Below, piece after piece: positions 51,545 to 60,215 of a stretch of 64,000 nucleotides of DNA. Location of the stretch: assembly GCA_964350445.1 (NCBI GenBank), contig CAYGKA010000017.1, forward strand, positions 21,305 to 85,304. The letters run 5' to 3'. The notes beneath the pieces are model-generated. The model did no database searches. It was not told where the DNA came from and saw nothing but the letters and a program-made list of their open reading frames with translations. Both the position numbers and the translations under genes were made by a program. Position 1 is the stretch's first letter, and the number at the start of each line of letters is the position of its first letter. Origin of the DNA: Hwanghaeella sp964350445 (GTDB lineage Bacteria; Pseudomonadota; Alphaproteobacteria; UBA8366; Aestuariispiraceae).

Positions 51545-52366
51545 TTAGCGGTTATATTCCGACTGCGTGATGAATTCACTAACCCGAGCCCAAAGAGCAG
51601 CTGGGTTCGAGTACATTGGAAAGTGTCCGCAGTTCTCGATCTCTGCCAGTTGGACGCCGCTGTTCTGCAGTTTTCCTAGATAGCTCAAAGTCCGGTTCTG
51701 GTCCCCGTGCACAAACATTTTTGGGCAAGGAAGAGAGAGAAACCGATCCATGAGGTCACCAGAATCCGATAGACTGACCATAGAGCGGAAAATGGGGCCG
51801 ACGCACTCAGCCCGGACTTTGTGGGCTAATGATGCCGCATAGAGTGCGTTTGAGAATGCGGGAGCATGCCAAGCCCTTTCAACGAAGGCGTTTAAGAATT
51901 CTTGGGGGGCATCCGACGGAAAGGTCAGTATCTGGCGGCTCAAGAAGCAATCCTCTGGTGCCACATTTCCTTCGATGTTTGTAAAGCTGGCGACTTGATT
52001 ACCCCATTCGGTCGCTAGCAAAAGACCCGTTAGTCCCCCCATCGAATGTCCGCTGAGATGGAACCGGTCAATCTGACAATGTTTGAGCAGGGATTTCGCC
52101 GTGTTTACAAAGAATGGGATGCCCAAGATAGAATGGTCGTCGATTTCACTCTCGCCGCATCCAGGCGCATCATATGCCAAGATTGCGCGGCCTTCGAAGC
52201 GCGGGTGAAATGCCAGGTCGGCATAGTCTTCCTTTGTCGAACCAAACCCGTGAAGCAAAACGATGGGGATGCCATCGCCGGATTTATGCATCACGGACAA
52301 ATGGATCGCTGCACCATCAACCTGGAGACTGATGGTCTCTTTTGTGATATTGGGGCGCGTGCTCAT
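51545..52366 (-). CDS. alpha/beta-hydrolase
   Basis: A 273-residue alpha/beta-hydrolase. IVLLHGFGSTKEDYADL gives the oxyanion-hole loop, LAYDAPGCGESE the following strand, and FHLSGHSMGGLTGLLLA the nucleophile elbow (GHSMGG). FVHGDQNRTLSYL and ENCGHFPMY supply the acid and the catalytic histidine. No signal peptide is seen. It likely hydrolyses an ester, amide or enol-lactone arising in the island's pathway. GAAGAGAAT lies before the ATG; an inverted repeat just upstream may be an operator. Confidence 0.87.
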   Translation of the reverse strand: MSTRPNITKETISLQVDGAAIHLSVMHKSGDGIPIVLLHGFGSTKEDYADLAFHPRFEGRAILAYDAPGCGESEIDDHSILGIPFFVNTAKSLLKHCQIDRFHLSGHSMGGLTGLLLATEWGNQVASFTNIEGNVAPEDCFLSRQILTFPSDAPQEFLNAFVERAWHAPAFSNALYAASLAHKVRAECVGPIFRSMVSLSDSGDLMDRFLSLPCPKMFVHGDQNRTLSYLGKLQNSGVQLAEIENCGHFPMYSNPAALWARVSEFITQSEYNR

Positions 52367-52371
52367 ATTCT

Positions 52372-52391
52372 CTTCAGTTTTCTTGCTGAAG
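52372..52391. promoter_or_regulatory. inverted repeat in the hydrolase/LysR divergent promoter
   Basis: CTTCAG, 8-bp spacer, CTGAAG lies 6 bp before the hydrolase start and about 180 bp before LysR. It could be an operator; evidence is symmetry and position only. Confidence 0.35.
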
Positions 52392-52569
52392 TACGAGCAT
52401 GCGTGGAGCCTGGAATTAGTGAAATTACCGTCTGAGCAATACAGCCTTACTTTTCAAGCAGAGCGTCTGCTGCGAACCGCTATGGTGCGGAATCAGCCAA
52501 ACTGGTAGTGTTTGCGAACTGATATCTTAGGAATCGTGAAGCGTTGCATGTCATCTAAGGAATGTGTCG

Positions 52570-53499
52570 ATGGAGCTCTGGCAGCTCAAATACTTCGTCT
52601 CCGTTTCCGAATACGGCAGTTTGGCTAAGGCGTCCTCTCACCTTAACATTGCAGCGCCTGCCGTCAGCCGAGCAATAAAGTCACTGGAAGAGGAACTCCA
52701 GGCGCGGCTATTCGATCGCGATGGCCGTGGAATGCATCTCACAGAAACGGGACGGACATTTTTTGTTCGAGCGACGTCTATTCTTCGTGATGCGGAGCTT
52801 GCAAAACAGGAAGTCCGTGCAAACGCATCCCGTCACTTCGGAAATGTTGCGATCGGCATGACGCCTTCAGTTGCGTCAATGATTGGAAAACTGCTGATCG
52901 ATATAGTCCGACGAAAATACCCCGATGTACAAATTCGACTGCTGGAGAGTTATAGCGGATATCTGATTGACTGGGTGCGCACTGGGTCATTGGGGCTAGC
53001 GATTGTGAACGGAACGCCGCCGGAGGGGGCGCGTATCGCCTCGAAATATCTCGCGACCGAACGTCTCTTCGCCGTTGGCCCTCCTGGCCGCTTCTCCGGC
53101 GACTGTGAGGCGGTAGACCTAAAGGAACTCCTGGGTGCGTATGTTCTGCTTCCCTCTGGACAAAATTCTACCAGAGAACTGATCGACGCGGCCGCGGCCG
53201 GGTTGGGGTTGTCTGTCATGACGGAAGTCGAGGTCGACTCCGTGAATGTTTTTAAGGACCTTGTTAGGGAAGGCATGGGTGACGGGATATTGCCATTCGG
53301 CGCAGTCAGTAAGGATGTTGCCGCCGGCCAATTGTCCTCGGCCCCGATTGCATCTCCTGAAATTCGCAGTGAAACGCGAGCTGTCCACGCTGTTGACTCG
53401 CCTTTATCGCCGCTCGCACTCGCAATGCTTGAGGAAATCGAAAAGATTTTCTTAGACCTTAAGAAGGCAGACACCAGAGGCGTCTTTGTCAAAGACTGA
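52570..53499 (+). CDS. LysR-family transcriptional regulator of the hydantoinase island
   Basis: The 309-residue protein begins MELWQLKYFVSVSEYGSLAKAS with the LysR helix-turn-helix HLNIAAPAVSRAIKSLEEEL and the linker RLFDRDGRGMHLTETG. A substrate-binding domain follows (VAIGMTPSVASMIGKLLIDI onwards). AAGGA sits 7 bp before the ATG at 52570; a GTG 6 bp earlier is too close to it. It reads toward hyuA (77 bp away) and away from the hydrolase/cupin operon, so it probably controls both. The inducer is likely the hydantoin- or oxoproline-like substrate. Confidence 0.9.
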   Translation: MELWQLKYFVSVSEYGSLAKASSHLNIAAPAVSRAIKSLEEELQARLFDRDGRGMHLTETGRTFFVRATSILRDAELAKQEVRANASRHFGNVAIGMTPSVASMIGKLLIDIVRRKYPDVQIRLLESYSGYLIDWVRTGSLGLAIVNGTPPEGARIASKYLATERLFAVGPPGRFSGDCEAVDLKELLGAYVLLPSGQNSTRELIDAAAAGLGLSVMTEVEVDSVNVFKDLVREGMGDGILPFGAVSKDVAAGQLSSAPIASPEIRSETRAVHAVDSPLSPLALAMLEEIEKIFLDLKKADTRGVFVKD

Positions 53500-53576
53500 A
53501 TTGCCGGAACGGTAATTCCATCCACGTTCACACGATTGCACACTCCGGACACTTGTTTTCAAAGTGGAGCGGAAGA

Positions 53577-55652
53577 ATGCGGTTGGGCGCTGATATTGGG
53601 GGAACGTTCACGGACGTAATTCTCGTGGACGAACAATCAGGCTTGTTTCAAATCGGCAAGGTGCTCACGACTCCATCGCAGCCGGATGATGCAGTAATGC
53701 AAGGTGTCGATCAGGTCCTTAAGGGCGCTGAAGCCTCTGCGCTGGATGTCGAACATTTGCTTCACGGGACAACTCTCTTCACCAACGCGCTTATCGAGCG
53801 CAAAGGTGCCCGAACAGCGCTCATCACTACCAGAGGTTTCCGTGATGCCATCGAGATAGGCCGCGAACATCGCTATGACATGTATGATTTGCGCCTGAAG
53901 CGACCGTCTCCCATAGCACCGCGCCGGCACCGGTATGAAGTGAGCGAGCGAATCCTGGCGGATGGAACAGTCCGCATTCCGCTTGATGAAGGTGAGGTCA
54001 GGGAAATTGCGCGGCAGTTGCAGGACCAGGGAATCGAAGCAGTCGGTGTTTGCTTGATCAACGGCTACGTGAATCCGTCCCATGAGCAAACAATTGGCGC
54101 AATTCTAGCTGATGTTATTCCCAACATAGACGTCACTTTGGCGACTGATATTTCTCCAGAGGTTCGGGAATATGAGAGGACTTCCACAACACTCTGTAAC
54201 GTATATGTAAAGGATATCGCCAAACGTTATCTGGGTCGGTTGCAAGACCGCACCAAACAGGCTCTCCACGAAGACGCAAACCTTTATGTCATGCAGTCGA
54301 ATGGGGGATTGATCTCCGCAGACCAGGCATCGGAGCTTCCCATTCGATTGGTTGAATCAGGGCCGGCGGCAGGCGCTTTGGCTGCCGCTTCGTATGGAGA
54401 GCATCTGGGGATCAACAACCTGCTTTCATTTGACATGGGCGGAACGACCGCGAAGGCGTGCCTTATCGTAGATGGCGTCCCGCTTATCACCCCGGAGTTC
54501 GAAGTTGATCGGCAATACCAATTCAAGAAGGGCAGTGGATTGCCGGTCAAGATACCAGTCATTGAGATGATTGAAATTGGCACCGGTGGAGGATCCATCG
54601 CTTCAGTCGATGCCATGAACCGGTTGCGAGTTGGCCCGCACAGTGCCGGATCCGTGCCGGGACCTGCCTGTTATGGTCGGGGTGGAAAAGAACCGACAGT
54701 TACTGATGCCGACCTACTTCTTGGTTACCTCGACGCGGACTTTTTTTTGGGCGGAGAGATGAGACTGAAGAGAGCCAACGCTGTAGCGGCCATTGACGAG
54801 AATGTTGGTCAGCCGCTCTCTCTGGGCAGTATTGAAGCTGCCTGGGGCATTCATCAAATGGCGAATGAAGCGATGGCTTCCGCGGCCCGAATGCATGCGA
54901 TCGAGCGCGGACAGGAAATTTCGCAGTTTCCCATGTTCGCTTTCGGGGGCGCGGGTCCGGTACACGCTTATGGTGTCGCACATATCCTGAAGGTTCCCAG
55001 GATCATATACCCGTTCGGTGCGGGCGTGATGTCCGCAGTGGGATTCCTGACCGCGCCATTGAGCTTCGATTTCGTTCGTTCGGATCCGGGCGGGTTGGAG
55101 AACATGAACTGGGATAGCGTGAATGACCATTTGGCTGAAATGGAGCGGCAGGGCATCTTAGCTCTGGGCGACACGGTCGATCCACCGGATGTAAGGTTCG
55201 AACGTTGGGCGGACATGCGCTACCGGAAGCAGGGGTCAGATATTCGGGTTCAAATACCTGCCGGTATTCTTGGTCCAGATAGCGTACATGGGATCGCGGA
55301 GGCCTTCGCGAAGACTTACGAAGGGCTCTTTGGCCACGTTGTTCCAGACACACCGGTCGATGTCATGTCTTGGCGTGTCGCAGCCATTGGCCCCAAACCA
55401 TCTGTCACGTTGCCTAGGGCTGAAATGACCGCAGCTGATCCGGTAAAAGGATACCGGGATATCTATCTGCCTCATATGGGCGGGTTTGCCCAAGTGCCTG
55501 TTCTAGACCGGTACAAAATTGGATCCGGTCAGACCTTCGAGGGACCGGCGATTGTCGAGGAACGTGAGTCTACCGTTGTCATCAGTGGACACGCCCAGAT
55601 CTCTCAGGACGAACATCGAAACCTAATCGTAGACTTGGAGGCGGCGCAATGA
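53577..55652 (+). CDS. hyuA: hydantoinase/5-oxoprolinase subunit A
   Basis: A 691-residue ATP-dependent hydrolase subunit. The N-terminal HyuA_N domain starts LGADIGGTFTDVILVD (phosphate-binding loop), with HGTTLFTNALIERKGARTAL soon after. The ASKHA core has SNGGLISADQASELP, SGPAAGALAAAS, LLSFDMGGTTAK and GTGGGSIA. The C-terminal ~180 residues form the carboxylase-like domain. With HyuB it opens hydantoins, 5-oxoproline or related lactams, or carboxylates ketones as in acetone carboxylase; the substrate is unresolved. GGAGCGGAAGA precedes the ATG at 53577. Confidence 0.92.
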   Translation: MRLGADIGGTFTDVILVDEQSGLFQIGKVLTTPSQPDDAVMQGVDQVLKGAEASALDVEHLLHGTTLFTNALIERKGARTALITTRGFRDAIEIGREHRYDMYDLRLKRPSPIAPRRHRYEVSERILADGTVRIPLDEGEVREIARQLQDQGIEAVGVCLINGYVNPSHEQTIGAILADVIPNIDVTLATDISPEVREYERTSTTLCNVYVKDIAKRYLGRLQDRTKQALHEDANLYVMQSNGGLISADQASELPIRLVESGPAAGALAAASYGEHLGINNLLSFDMGGTTAKACLIVDGVPLITPEFEVDRQYQFKKGSGLPVKIPVIEMIEIGTGGGSIASVDAMNRLRVGPHSAGSVPGPACYGRGGKEPTVTDADLLLGYLDADFFLGGEMRLKRANAVAAIDENVGQPLSLGSIEAAWGIHQMANEAMASAARMHAIERGQEISQFPMFAFGGAGPVHAYGVAHILKVPRIIYPFGAGVMSAVGFLTAPLSFDFVRSDPGGLENMNWDSVNDHLAEMERQGILALGDTVDPPDVRFERWADMRYRKQGSDIRVQIPAGILGPDSVHGIAEAFAKTYEGLFGHVVPDTPVDVMSWRVAAIGPKPSVTLPRAEMTAADPVKGYRDIYLPHMGGFAQVPVLDRYKIGSGQTFEGPAIVEERESTVVISGHAQISQDEHRNLIVDLEAAQ

Positions 55653-57307
55653 GCAACGCGACCATCGACCAGATTACCTTGGACATTATGTGGGGACGCC
55701 TGATCGCCACGGTCAATGAACAAGCGGCGGCCCTCGTCCGGTCGTCGTTCACGTCGATCGTGCGTGATGCGGGGGATCTGTCCGCCTGCGTCTTCGACCG
55801 CCGGGGACGTATGGTCGCTCAAGCGGTTACCGGGTCGCCCGGACATATCAATTCCATGGCGACGGGCATGGAACATATCGTGAAGCGCTTTCCGATAGAC
55901 AGCCTGCGGCCCGGCGATGTGATTATTACCAATGATCCGTGGATCACGGTATCGCAGTTGAATGACATAACGATCGCCACGCCAGTCTTTTACGAAGGTA
56001 GTTTGGTCGCGATTTTTGGGAATTGCTGCCACGCGCTGGACATCGGCGGTCGAGGCCTGTCGGCAGATGCTCGGTCAATCTACGAAGAAGGTTTGTTCTT
56101 ACCAATAATGAAGCTGCACGAGCAAGGTCGCGCAATAGAGCCGATATACGAGATCATAAAATCCAATGTGCGTACACCTGACGAAGTCATCGGTGACATT
56201 CACGCGCAGATCTCTGCCAATGAAGTCGGTGCGCGCCAACTCGTCAGCTTCCTCCGAGAATTCAATCTGCCAGACATCGAAGCGGTATCGGACGCCATAA
56301 TCATGCGTTCGGAGCAAGCCATGCGCTTGGCTATTGAAGCCTTACCGAATGGCACGCATTCCTTCACGACGACAATCGATGGTTATGAAGAACCTGTAGA
56401 ACTGAAGGCTGCGGTCACGATCAAAGATCAATCCATTTTGGTCGACTACGAGGGGTCGTCGCCAGGAGTGGATATAGGGATCAACGTCGGTTTCAACTAC
56501 ACAGTCGCCTATACGACCTATGGCGTGAAGTGCGCTATTGCCCCGGGTATCCCGAATAACCATGGCGCCTTTCAAGCTGTCGAAACGCGGGCCCCACTAG
56601 GGTCAATTCTGAACGCCAAATCACCTTCCGCTGTGGCTGGGCGGCATACGGTCGGACATTTTCTTCCCTCAACAATTATGGGAGCGTTGTCGGAACTGCT
56701 GCCGGACCGTGTCATGGCACCTGGTGCGGACAGTCTCTGGAATACCCATCTAAGCGGCTTCGATGCACGTGACGGAGAACCGTTCTCCTTCACATGGTTT
56801 TCGACTGGTGGGACAGGTGCCTTGCAAGGGCAGGATGGTCTTTCGGCCACGTCCTACCCCAGCGGAGTGGCTGGTGTGCCGGCAGAAATCATTGAGGCGC
56901 TGACGCCGCTGGTCGTTCGGCAGCGGGCGCTTCGTACCGACTCTGGTGGAGCAGGTGAAAGTCGCGGTGGGTTGGGGCAAATAATGGAGGTAGAGGTGCT
57001 GACAGACCGGCCCTACCACTTCTCCGGCCTCTACGAGCGGTGCAAGTTTCCAGCTCCTGGTCTATTCGGCGGCAAACCGGGTGCAACGGGCTCTGTAACG
57101 TCGTCTGGCGGAGAACCCGTACAAGCTAAGATCATCAGTTCGGTGCAACCAAAATCAATCCTCACGCTTGCTATTCCGGGGGGCGGCGGCTTCGGCGATC
57201 CAGCAAACCGGACGCGAGAAGCTGTCGAGAATGATCTCCTGGATGGATACATCTCCGAGGATGCCGCAAAGCGCGACTATCAGTACAAGTGCGTCGCTGA
57301 CAAATAA
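55649..57307 (+). CDS. hyuB: hydantoinase/5-oxoprolinase subunit B
   Basis: The 552-residue partner of HyuA begins IDQITLDIMWGRLIATVNEQ and has SSFTSIVRDAGDLSACVFD, DVIITNDPW and PADLLG-like later motifs replaced by SAGSVPG-type sequence in HyuA. GGGGFGDP near the C-terminus, in IPGGGGFGDPANRTREAVEN, is characteristic. Its ATG overlaps the hyuA stop by 4 bp (ATGA), so both are made together and form a hetero-oligomer. Together they perform ATP-driven ring opening of a cyclic amide or carboxylation. Confidence 0.92.
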   Translation: MSNATIDQITLDIMWGRLIATVNEQAAALVRSSFTSIVRDAGDLSACVFDRRGRMVAQAVTGSPGHINSMATGMEHIVKRFPIDSLRPGDVIITNDPWITVSQLNDITIATPVFYEGSLVAIFGNCCHALDIGGRGLSADARSIYEEGLFLPIMKLHEQGRAIEPIYEIIKSNVRTPDEVIGDIHAQISANEVGARQLVSFLREFNLPDIEAVSDAIIMRSEQAMRLAIEALPNGTHSFTTTIDGYEEPVELKAAVTIKDQSILVDYEGSSPGVDIGINVGFNYTVAYTTYGVKCAIAPGIPNNHGAFQAVETRAPLGSILNAKSPSAVAGRHTVGHFLPSTIMGALSELLPDRVMAPGADSLWNTHLSGFDARDGEPFSFTWFSTGGTGALQGQDGLSATSYPSGVAGVPAEIIEALTPLVVRQRALRTDSGGAGESRGGLGQIMEVEVLTDRPYHFSGLYERCKFPAPGLFGGKPGATGSVTSSGGEPVQAKIISSVQPKSILTLAIPGGGGFGDPANRTREAVENDLLDGYISEDAAKRDYQYKCVADK

Positions 57308-57339
57308 TATTTACGAAGCGAATTCGATCGAGAACCGAT

Positions 57340-57684
57340 ATGCCGATTGCTACTCCCTACGTCCTAATCGCATCCATGGATGTGGCAGCCGACAAGGAAG
57401 ACCTGTTCAACGAAGTCTACGACGAACACGCAGCATTTCTGCTCGAAGTGCCGGGCGTCCGTTCCATCACGCGTATGAAAGGACAACCGTTCGACATTGC
57501 AATAGCTGGCGAGATCAAGTCCATGCCAGCTCCCAATCCGGTCTACACTGCGATCTATGAATTGGATAACCCCAGCGTCATGCAGACCGCGGAATGGGCG
57601 GCCGCTGTCGAAAAAGGCCGCTGGCCTGAGGAAATCAGACCATTCACGCGTGGACGCGCGCATTCGATGTTCAAAAAACTCTGA
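57340..57684 (+). CDS. small ferredoxin-fold (dimeric alpha/beta barrel) protein
   Basis: The 114-residue protein has a betaalphabeta repeat typical of EthD/Dabb-like folds: YVLIASMDVAADKEDLFNEV, then VRSITRMKG and VYTAIYELDNPSVMQTAEW, and a basic C-terminus RAHSMFKKL. Such proteins often catalyse small rearrangements or bind pathway intermediates. It is 32 bp after hyuB on the same strand and likely co-transcribed. I cannot name a function. The start has only a weak ribosome site (GAGAACC). Confidence 0.7.
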   Translation: MPIATPYVLIASMDVAADKEDLFNEVYDEHAAFLLEVPGVRSITRMKGQPFDIAIAGEIKSMPAPNPVYTAIYELDNPSVMQTAEWAAAVEKGRWPEEIRPFTRGRAHSMFKKL

Positions 57685-58335
57685 ATGGAATTCGTACAAC
57701 TGATTCGAATATTCGAACTCACGGCCCTGGGATTAGGAAACCTGTGCTAAGATGCGGTGCGCAATTTCTCAATTTTGCCGAAATCGGTTTGGGAAAACGG
57801 TTTGCAACGCTATGCAGGCCCATGCAGCCGAAAATTCCCAAATTTTCCGGCAACCAATTGATTTTTCTGAATTGTTATAGTCCTGCCGGGGTCGCCAAAC
57901 CGATCTATAAGTCATTGAATTAAAAAAATAAATTATAGAGTTTGGGAAATTTTGAAATCTTTGGACTCGCACACTGCCGAAACAAGGGGTAACGGCACAC
58001 CTGCGGCGCTTGTTGTACGCCGCCAACTTTTGGACTTCCGCCGATGCTTGGGGCCGAGGATGGGTCGCCCTGAATAGGCCTTAGGAGATGCTTCTTCTTG
58101 GCTTCGGGAACTTTTGGATCGCCGTGCCTGTTCGCAGGCGTCGTTTTCTGTCATCTCGGAATCTAGCGAAATGCTCTTCTGCAAACCTGGCCGGCCACCA
58201 GCGCGAAAAGATCAAAGACCGAAACTGCTGGCCGGTCTTATGCGGCTTTCACAAGATCGGCGCGGATCGATCCGGATATGGATTGCTTCTTTCCTCGGGC
58301 GCCTTACTCAAAGGGGACGAGAAAGCAGTTAGGGC
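57685..58335. other. island junction and downstream non-coding stretch
   Basis: About 650 bp holding the right-hand tRNA-derived repeat and its AT-rich flank. No protein I can support is encoded. A minus-strand frame at 57933-58184 and a plus-strand frame at 58088 onward lack similarity. A tRNA-like antisense run (TTCGAACTCACGGCCC, then TTAGGAA) lies at 57712-57740 and resembles 50744-50771. Confidence 0.5.
57879..57899 (+). repeat. attR-like copy of the tRNA-Arg 3' end
   Basis: Exact 21-bp copy of 50649-50669. The rest of the tRNA is absent to its left. The ~75 bp to its right resemble the natural flank after the intact tRNA. Confidence 0.8.
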
Positions 58336-59262
58336 TTATTCTATGGCACCATCCTTCAGCATTTCCTGTATTCGGGACGGCAATAGTTCCGCGAAGCCGG
58401 CAGCCGCTGGCGAGAGTGTCCGATGGCTGGGGCTGTAAAGGCAAACCTGCCGGATTGATTCCGGTTCCCTGACGCGGCGCATTTTCAATCCGAACCGTTT
58501 GGCGAGGATGCCGACATAGGCTGGAGAAAGGGTTACGGCCTGCCCTGCTGCCGCAATGCCGAGGGCGGTGGAAATCTGGTCCACCACTTGTGACGGTGTA
58601 ATCCGCTCTTCATCGGGCAGGCTGGCCCGCATCCGCTGGACGCTGCGTTCATGATCGCGCCCAGCGGCGACGATCGGAATGCCGTGCAGGTCCTCCCAAC
58701 GGACCACCGATTTCTCGGCAAGAGCGTGGTTCGGGGAACACCACAGAACCCACGGGCTTTCGAACAGCGGCTGGCGCGTCACATGCGCGCCGTGTGGCCG
58801 GTCCGGTCCGATGGAGAGGTCCACTTCTCCGACCGAAACAACGTCGACCAGCCGTTCCACGGCGGTGTCCCGTATGAGCGTTTTTACACGGGGATGTTGC
58901 TGGGAATAAGAAGCGATGATTTCAGGAAGAATAAATCCAGCGATTACCTGTGGCGCACCGATGCGGACGATGCCCGCCGTATAGTCGCGCAGATCTTCCG
59001 CGGCGGTTTCCGTAAGCCGGGCGTAGCGAAGGACCGCCTCCGCCGAACTCAGGAGTTCGCGGCCGGTAGCGGAAATTTCCACTTTCCGGGTACTTCGGTC
59101 GAACAATCGTAGTCCGACCAATGCTTCGAGTTCCAAAACCAATTGGCTAACAGCCGAGGGGGTCAGTCCTAACCGGTCTCCCGCATCGGTAAAGCTCAGG
59201 GTCTCTGCAACTGTAGCGAATGCCTCGAGTTGACGGAGAGTGAAGCGTGTCAGCGCCATCAT
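58336..59262 (-). CDS. LysR-family regulator of the meta-cleavage operon
   Basis: The 308-residue LysR protein has FTLRQLEAFATVAETLSFTD, helix-turn-helix LGLTPSAVSQLVLELEALVG and linker LRLFDRSTRKVEISATGREL. The effector domain begins IVRIGAPQVIAGFILPEII. It is transcribed divergently from the ring-cleavage operon, 137 bp apart, with two 11-bp direct repeats beside its own start, so it is the likely activator. ATGs at 59262 and 59259 are equivalent choices. Confidence 0.9.
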   Translation of the reverse strand: MMALTRFTLRQLEAFATVAETLSFTDAGDRLGLTPSAVSQLVLELEALVGLRLFDRSTRKVEISATGRELLSSAEAVLRYARLTETAAEDLRDYTAGIVRIGAPQVIAGFILPEIIASYSQQHPRVKTLIRDTAVERLVDVVSVGEVDLSIGPDRPHGAHVTRQPLFESPWVLWCSPNHALAEKSVVRWEDLHGIPIVAAGRDHERSVQRMRASLPDEERITPSQVVDQISTALGIAAAGQAVTLSPAYVGILAKRFGLKMRRVREPESIRQVCLYSPSHRTLSPAAAGFAELLPSRIQEMLKDGAIE

Positions 59263-59267
59263 GCGAC

Positions 59268-59295
59268 CCTAATTAATAAGATAACCTAATTAATA
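59268..59295. promoter_or_regulatory. 11-bp direct repeats in the LysR / meta-cleavage divergent promoter
   Basis: CCTAATTAATA occurs at 59268-59278 and 59285-59295, 17 bp apart, in a very AT-rich stretch. Position near the LysR start suggests its binding sites and autoregulation. Confidence 0.55.
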
Positions 59296-59399
59296 ATATA
59301 GAATTCATCGTTTGTCTAATTTGTGACGTCGGGGTTAGTGGTTTCCAGAACAAAGGTCGGCGCCTGTTGTGGGCTGGCGAAAACAGGAGGAGACGGGAA

Positions 59400-60212
59400 A
59401 TGTCCGGAAAGTTGGACATGGAAACCATTCGCGCCTTGGCGTCGGAGCTTCATCAGGCTGAGCGGTCTGCAGAGCAAGTCGAGCATTTCTCCAAACGACA
59501 TCCTGAGATGACGATTGAAGATAGCTACGCGGTCCAAAGGGCGTGGGTGGACTTGAAGCTGTCGGAGGGCCGAAAGGTCAAAGGACACAAGATCGGCCTG
59601 ACGTCGCGCGCCATGCAGGTTGCATCCCAGATAGATGAACCCGACTTCGGCTGCCTCCTTGACGATATGTTTTTCCGTGATGGAGGCGTAATTCCCACGG
59701 CACGGTTCATAAAGCCGCGCGTCGAGGTCGAACTTGCTTTTGTCCTCTCCCGGCCATTGGAAGGCAGAGACGTAACCATCTTCGATGTGCTGAACGCCAC
59801 CGATTACGTCGTACCCGCACTGGAAATCATCGACGCGCGCATCGAGCAGCTGGATCGTGTGACCGGCGCACCGCGCAAGGTCATCGATACGATTGCGGAT
59901 AACGCCGCGAACGCAGCTGTCGTTATGGGGGGGCGGCCGGTGAAGCCCGACGCGATTGATCTGCGGTGGTGCGGGGCATTGCTTTATCGCAACGGCGTCA
60001 TTGAGGAATCTGGACTCGCGGCCGCCGTCCAAAATCATCCCGCGAACGGTATCGTATGGCTCGCCGGTAAGTTGGCGGGCCATGGGGAAGGGTTGGGTGC
60101 CGGCGAGATTGTCTTGGCAGGATCCTTTACGCGCCCTGTGGCTATGGCGAATGGCGACGTATTCCACGCTGACTACGGCCAGCTTGGGTCGATCACCTTG
60201 CAGATGGGGTAG
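59400..60212 (+). CDS. hpaH: 2-oxo-hept-4-ene-1,7-dioate / 2-keto-4-pentenoate hydratase
   Basis: A 270-residue FAH-fold hydratase. Visible features are TIEDSYAVQRAWVDLKL, GRKVKGHKIGLTSRAMQ, the metal-binding KPRVEVELAFVLSR (Glu-x-Glu) and VPALEIIDARI, with the GxVWLAGKLA segment near the C-terminus. It hydrates the linear 2-oxo-4-enoate left after extradiol cleavage, giving the 4-hydroxy-2-oxo acid for the next enzyme. The HpaH assignment over MhpD/XylJ relies on the HpaI-type aldolase that follows. AGGAGG is about 9 bp before the ATG. Confidence 0.87.
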   Translation: MSGKLDMETIRALASELHQAERSAEQVEHFSKRHPEMTIEDSYAVQRAWVDLKLSEGRKVKGHKIGLTSRAMQVASQIDEPDFGCLLDDMFFRDGGVIPTARFIKPRVEVELAFVLSRPLEGRDVTIFDVLNATDYVVPALEIIDARIEQLDRVTGAPRKVIDTIADNAANAAVVMGGRPVKPDAIDLRWCGALLYRNGVIEESGLAAAVQNHPANGIVWLAGKLAGHGEGLGAGEIVLAGSFTRPVAMANGDVFHADYGQLGSITLQMG

Positions 60213-60215
60213 ATC

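Larger units (their letters stand above)
50668..57899. mobile_element. genomic island at tRNA-Arg carrying a hydantoinase/oxoprolinase locus
   Basis: The segment lies between the exact 21-bp repeats. It is visibly more AT-rich than the backbone, and its cargo is a self-contained set: cupin, alpha/beta-hydrolase, LysR, two hydantoinase subunits and a small ferredoxin-fold protein. No integrase or excisionase is present, so the element is probably immobile or a relic part of a larger one. Confidence 0.7.

Noticed and set aside
57933..58184. Minus-strand frame of 83 codons after the right repeat
   Set aside because: It covers the AT-rich att flank, has no ribosome site and no recognised similarity; integrase remnant was considered but no catalytic motif is visible.
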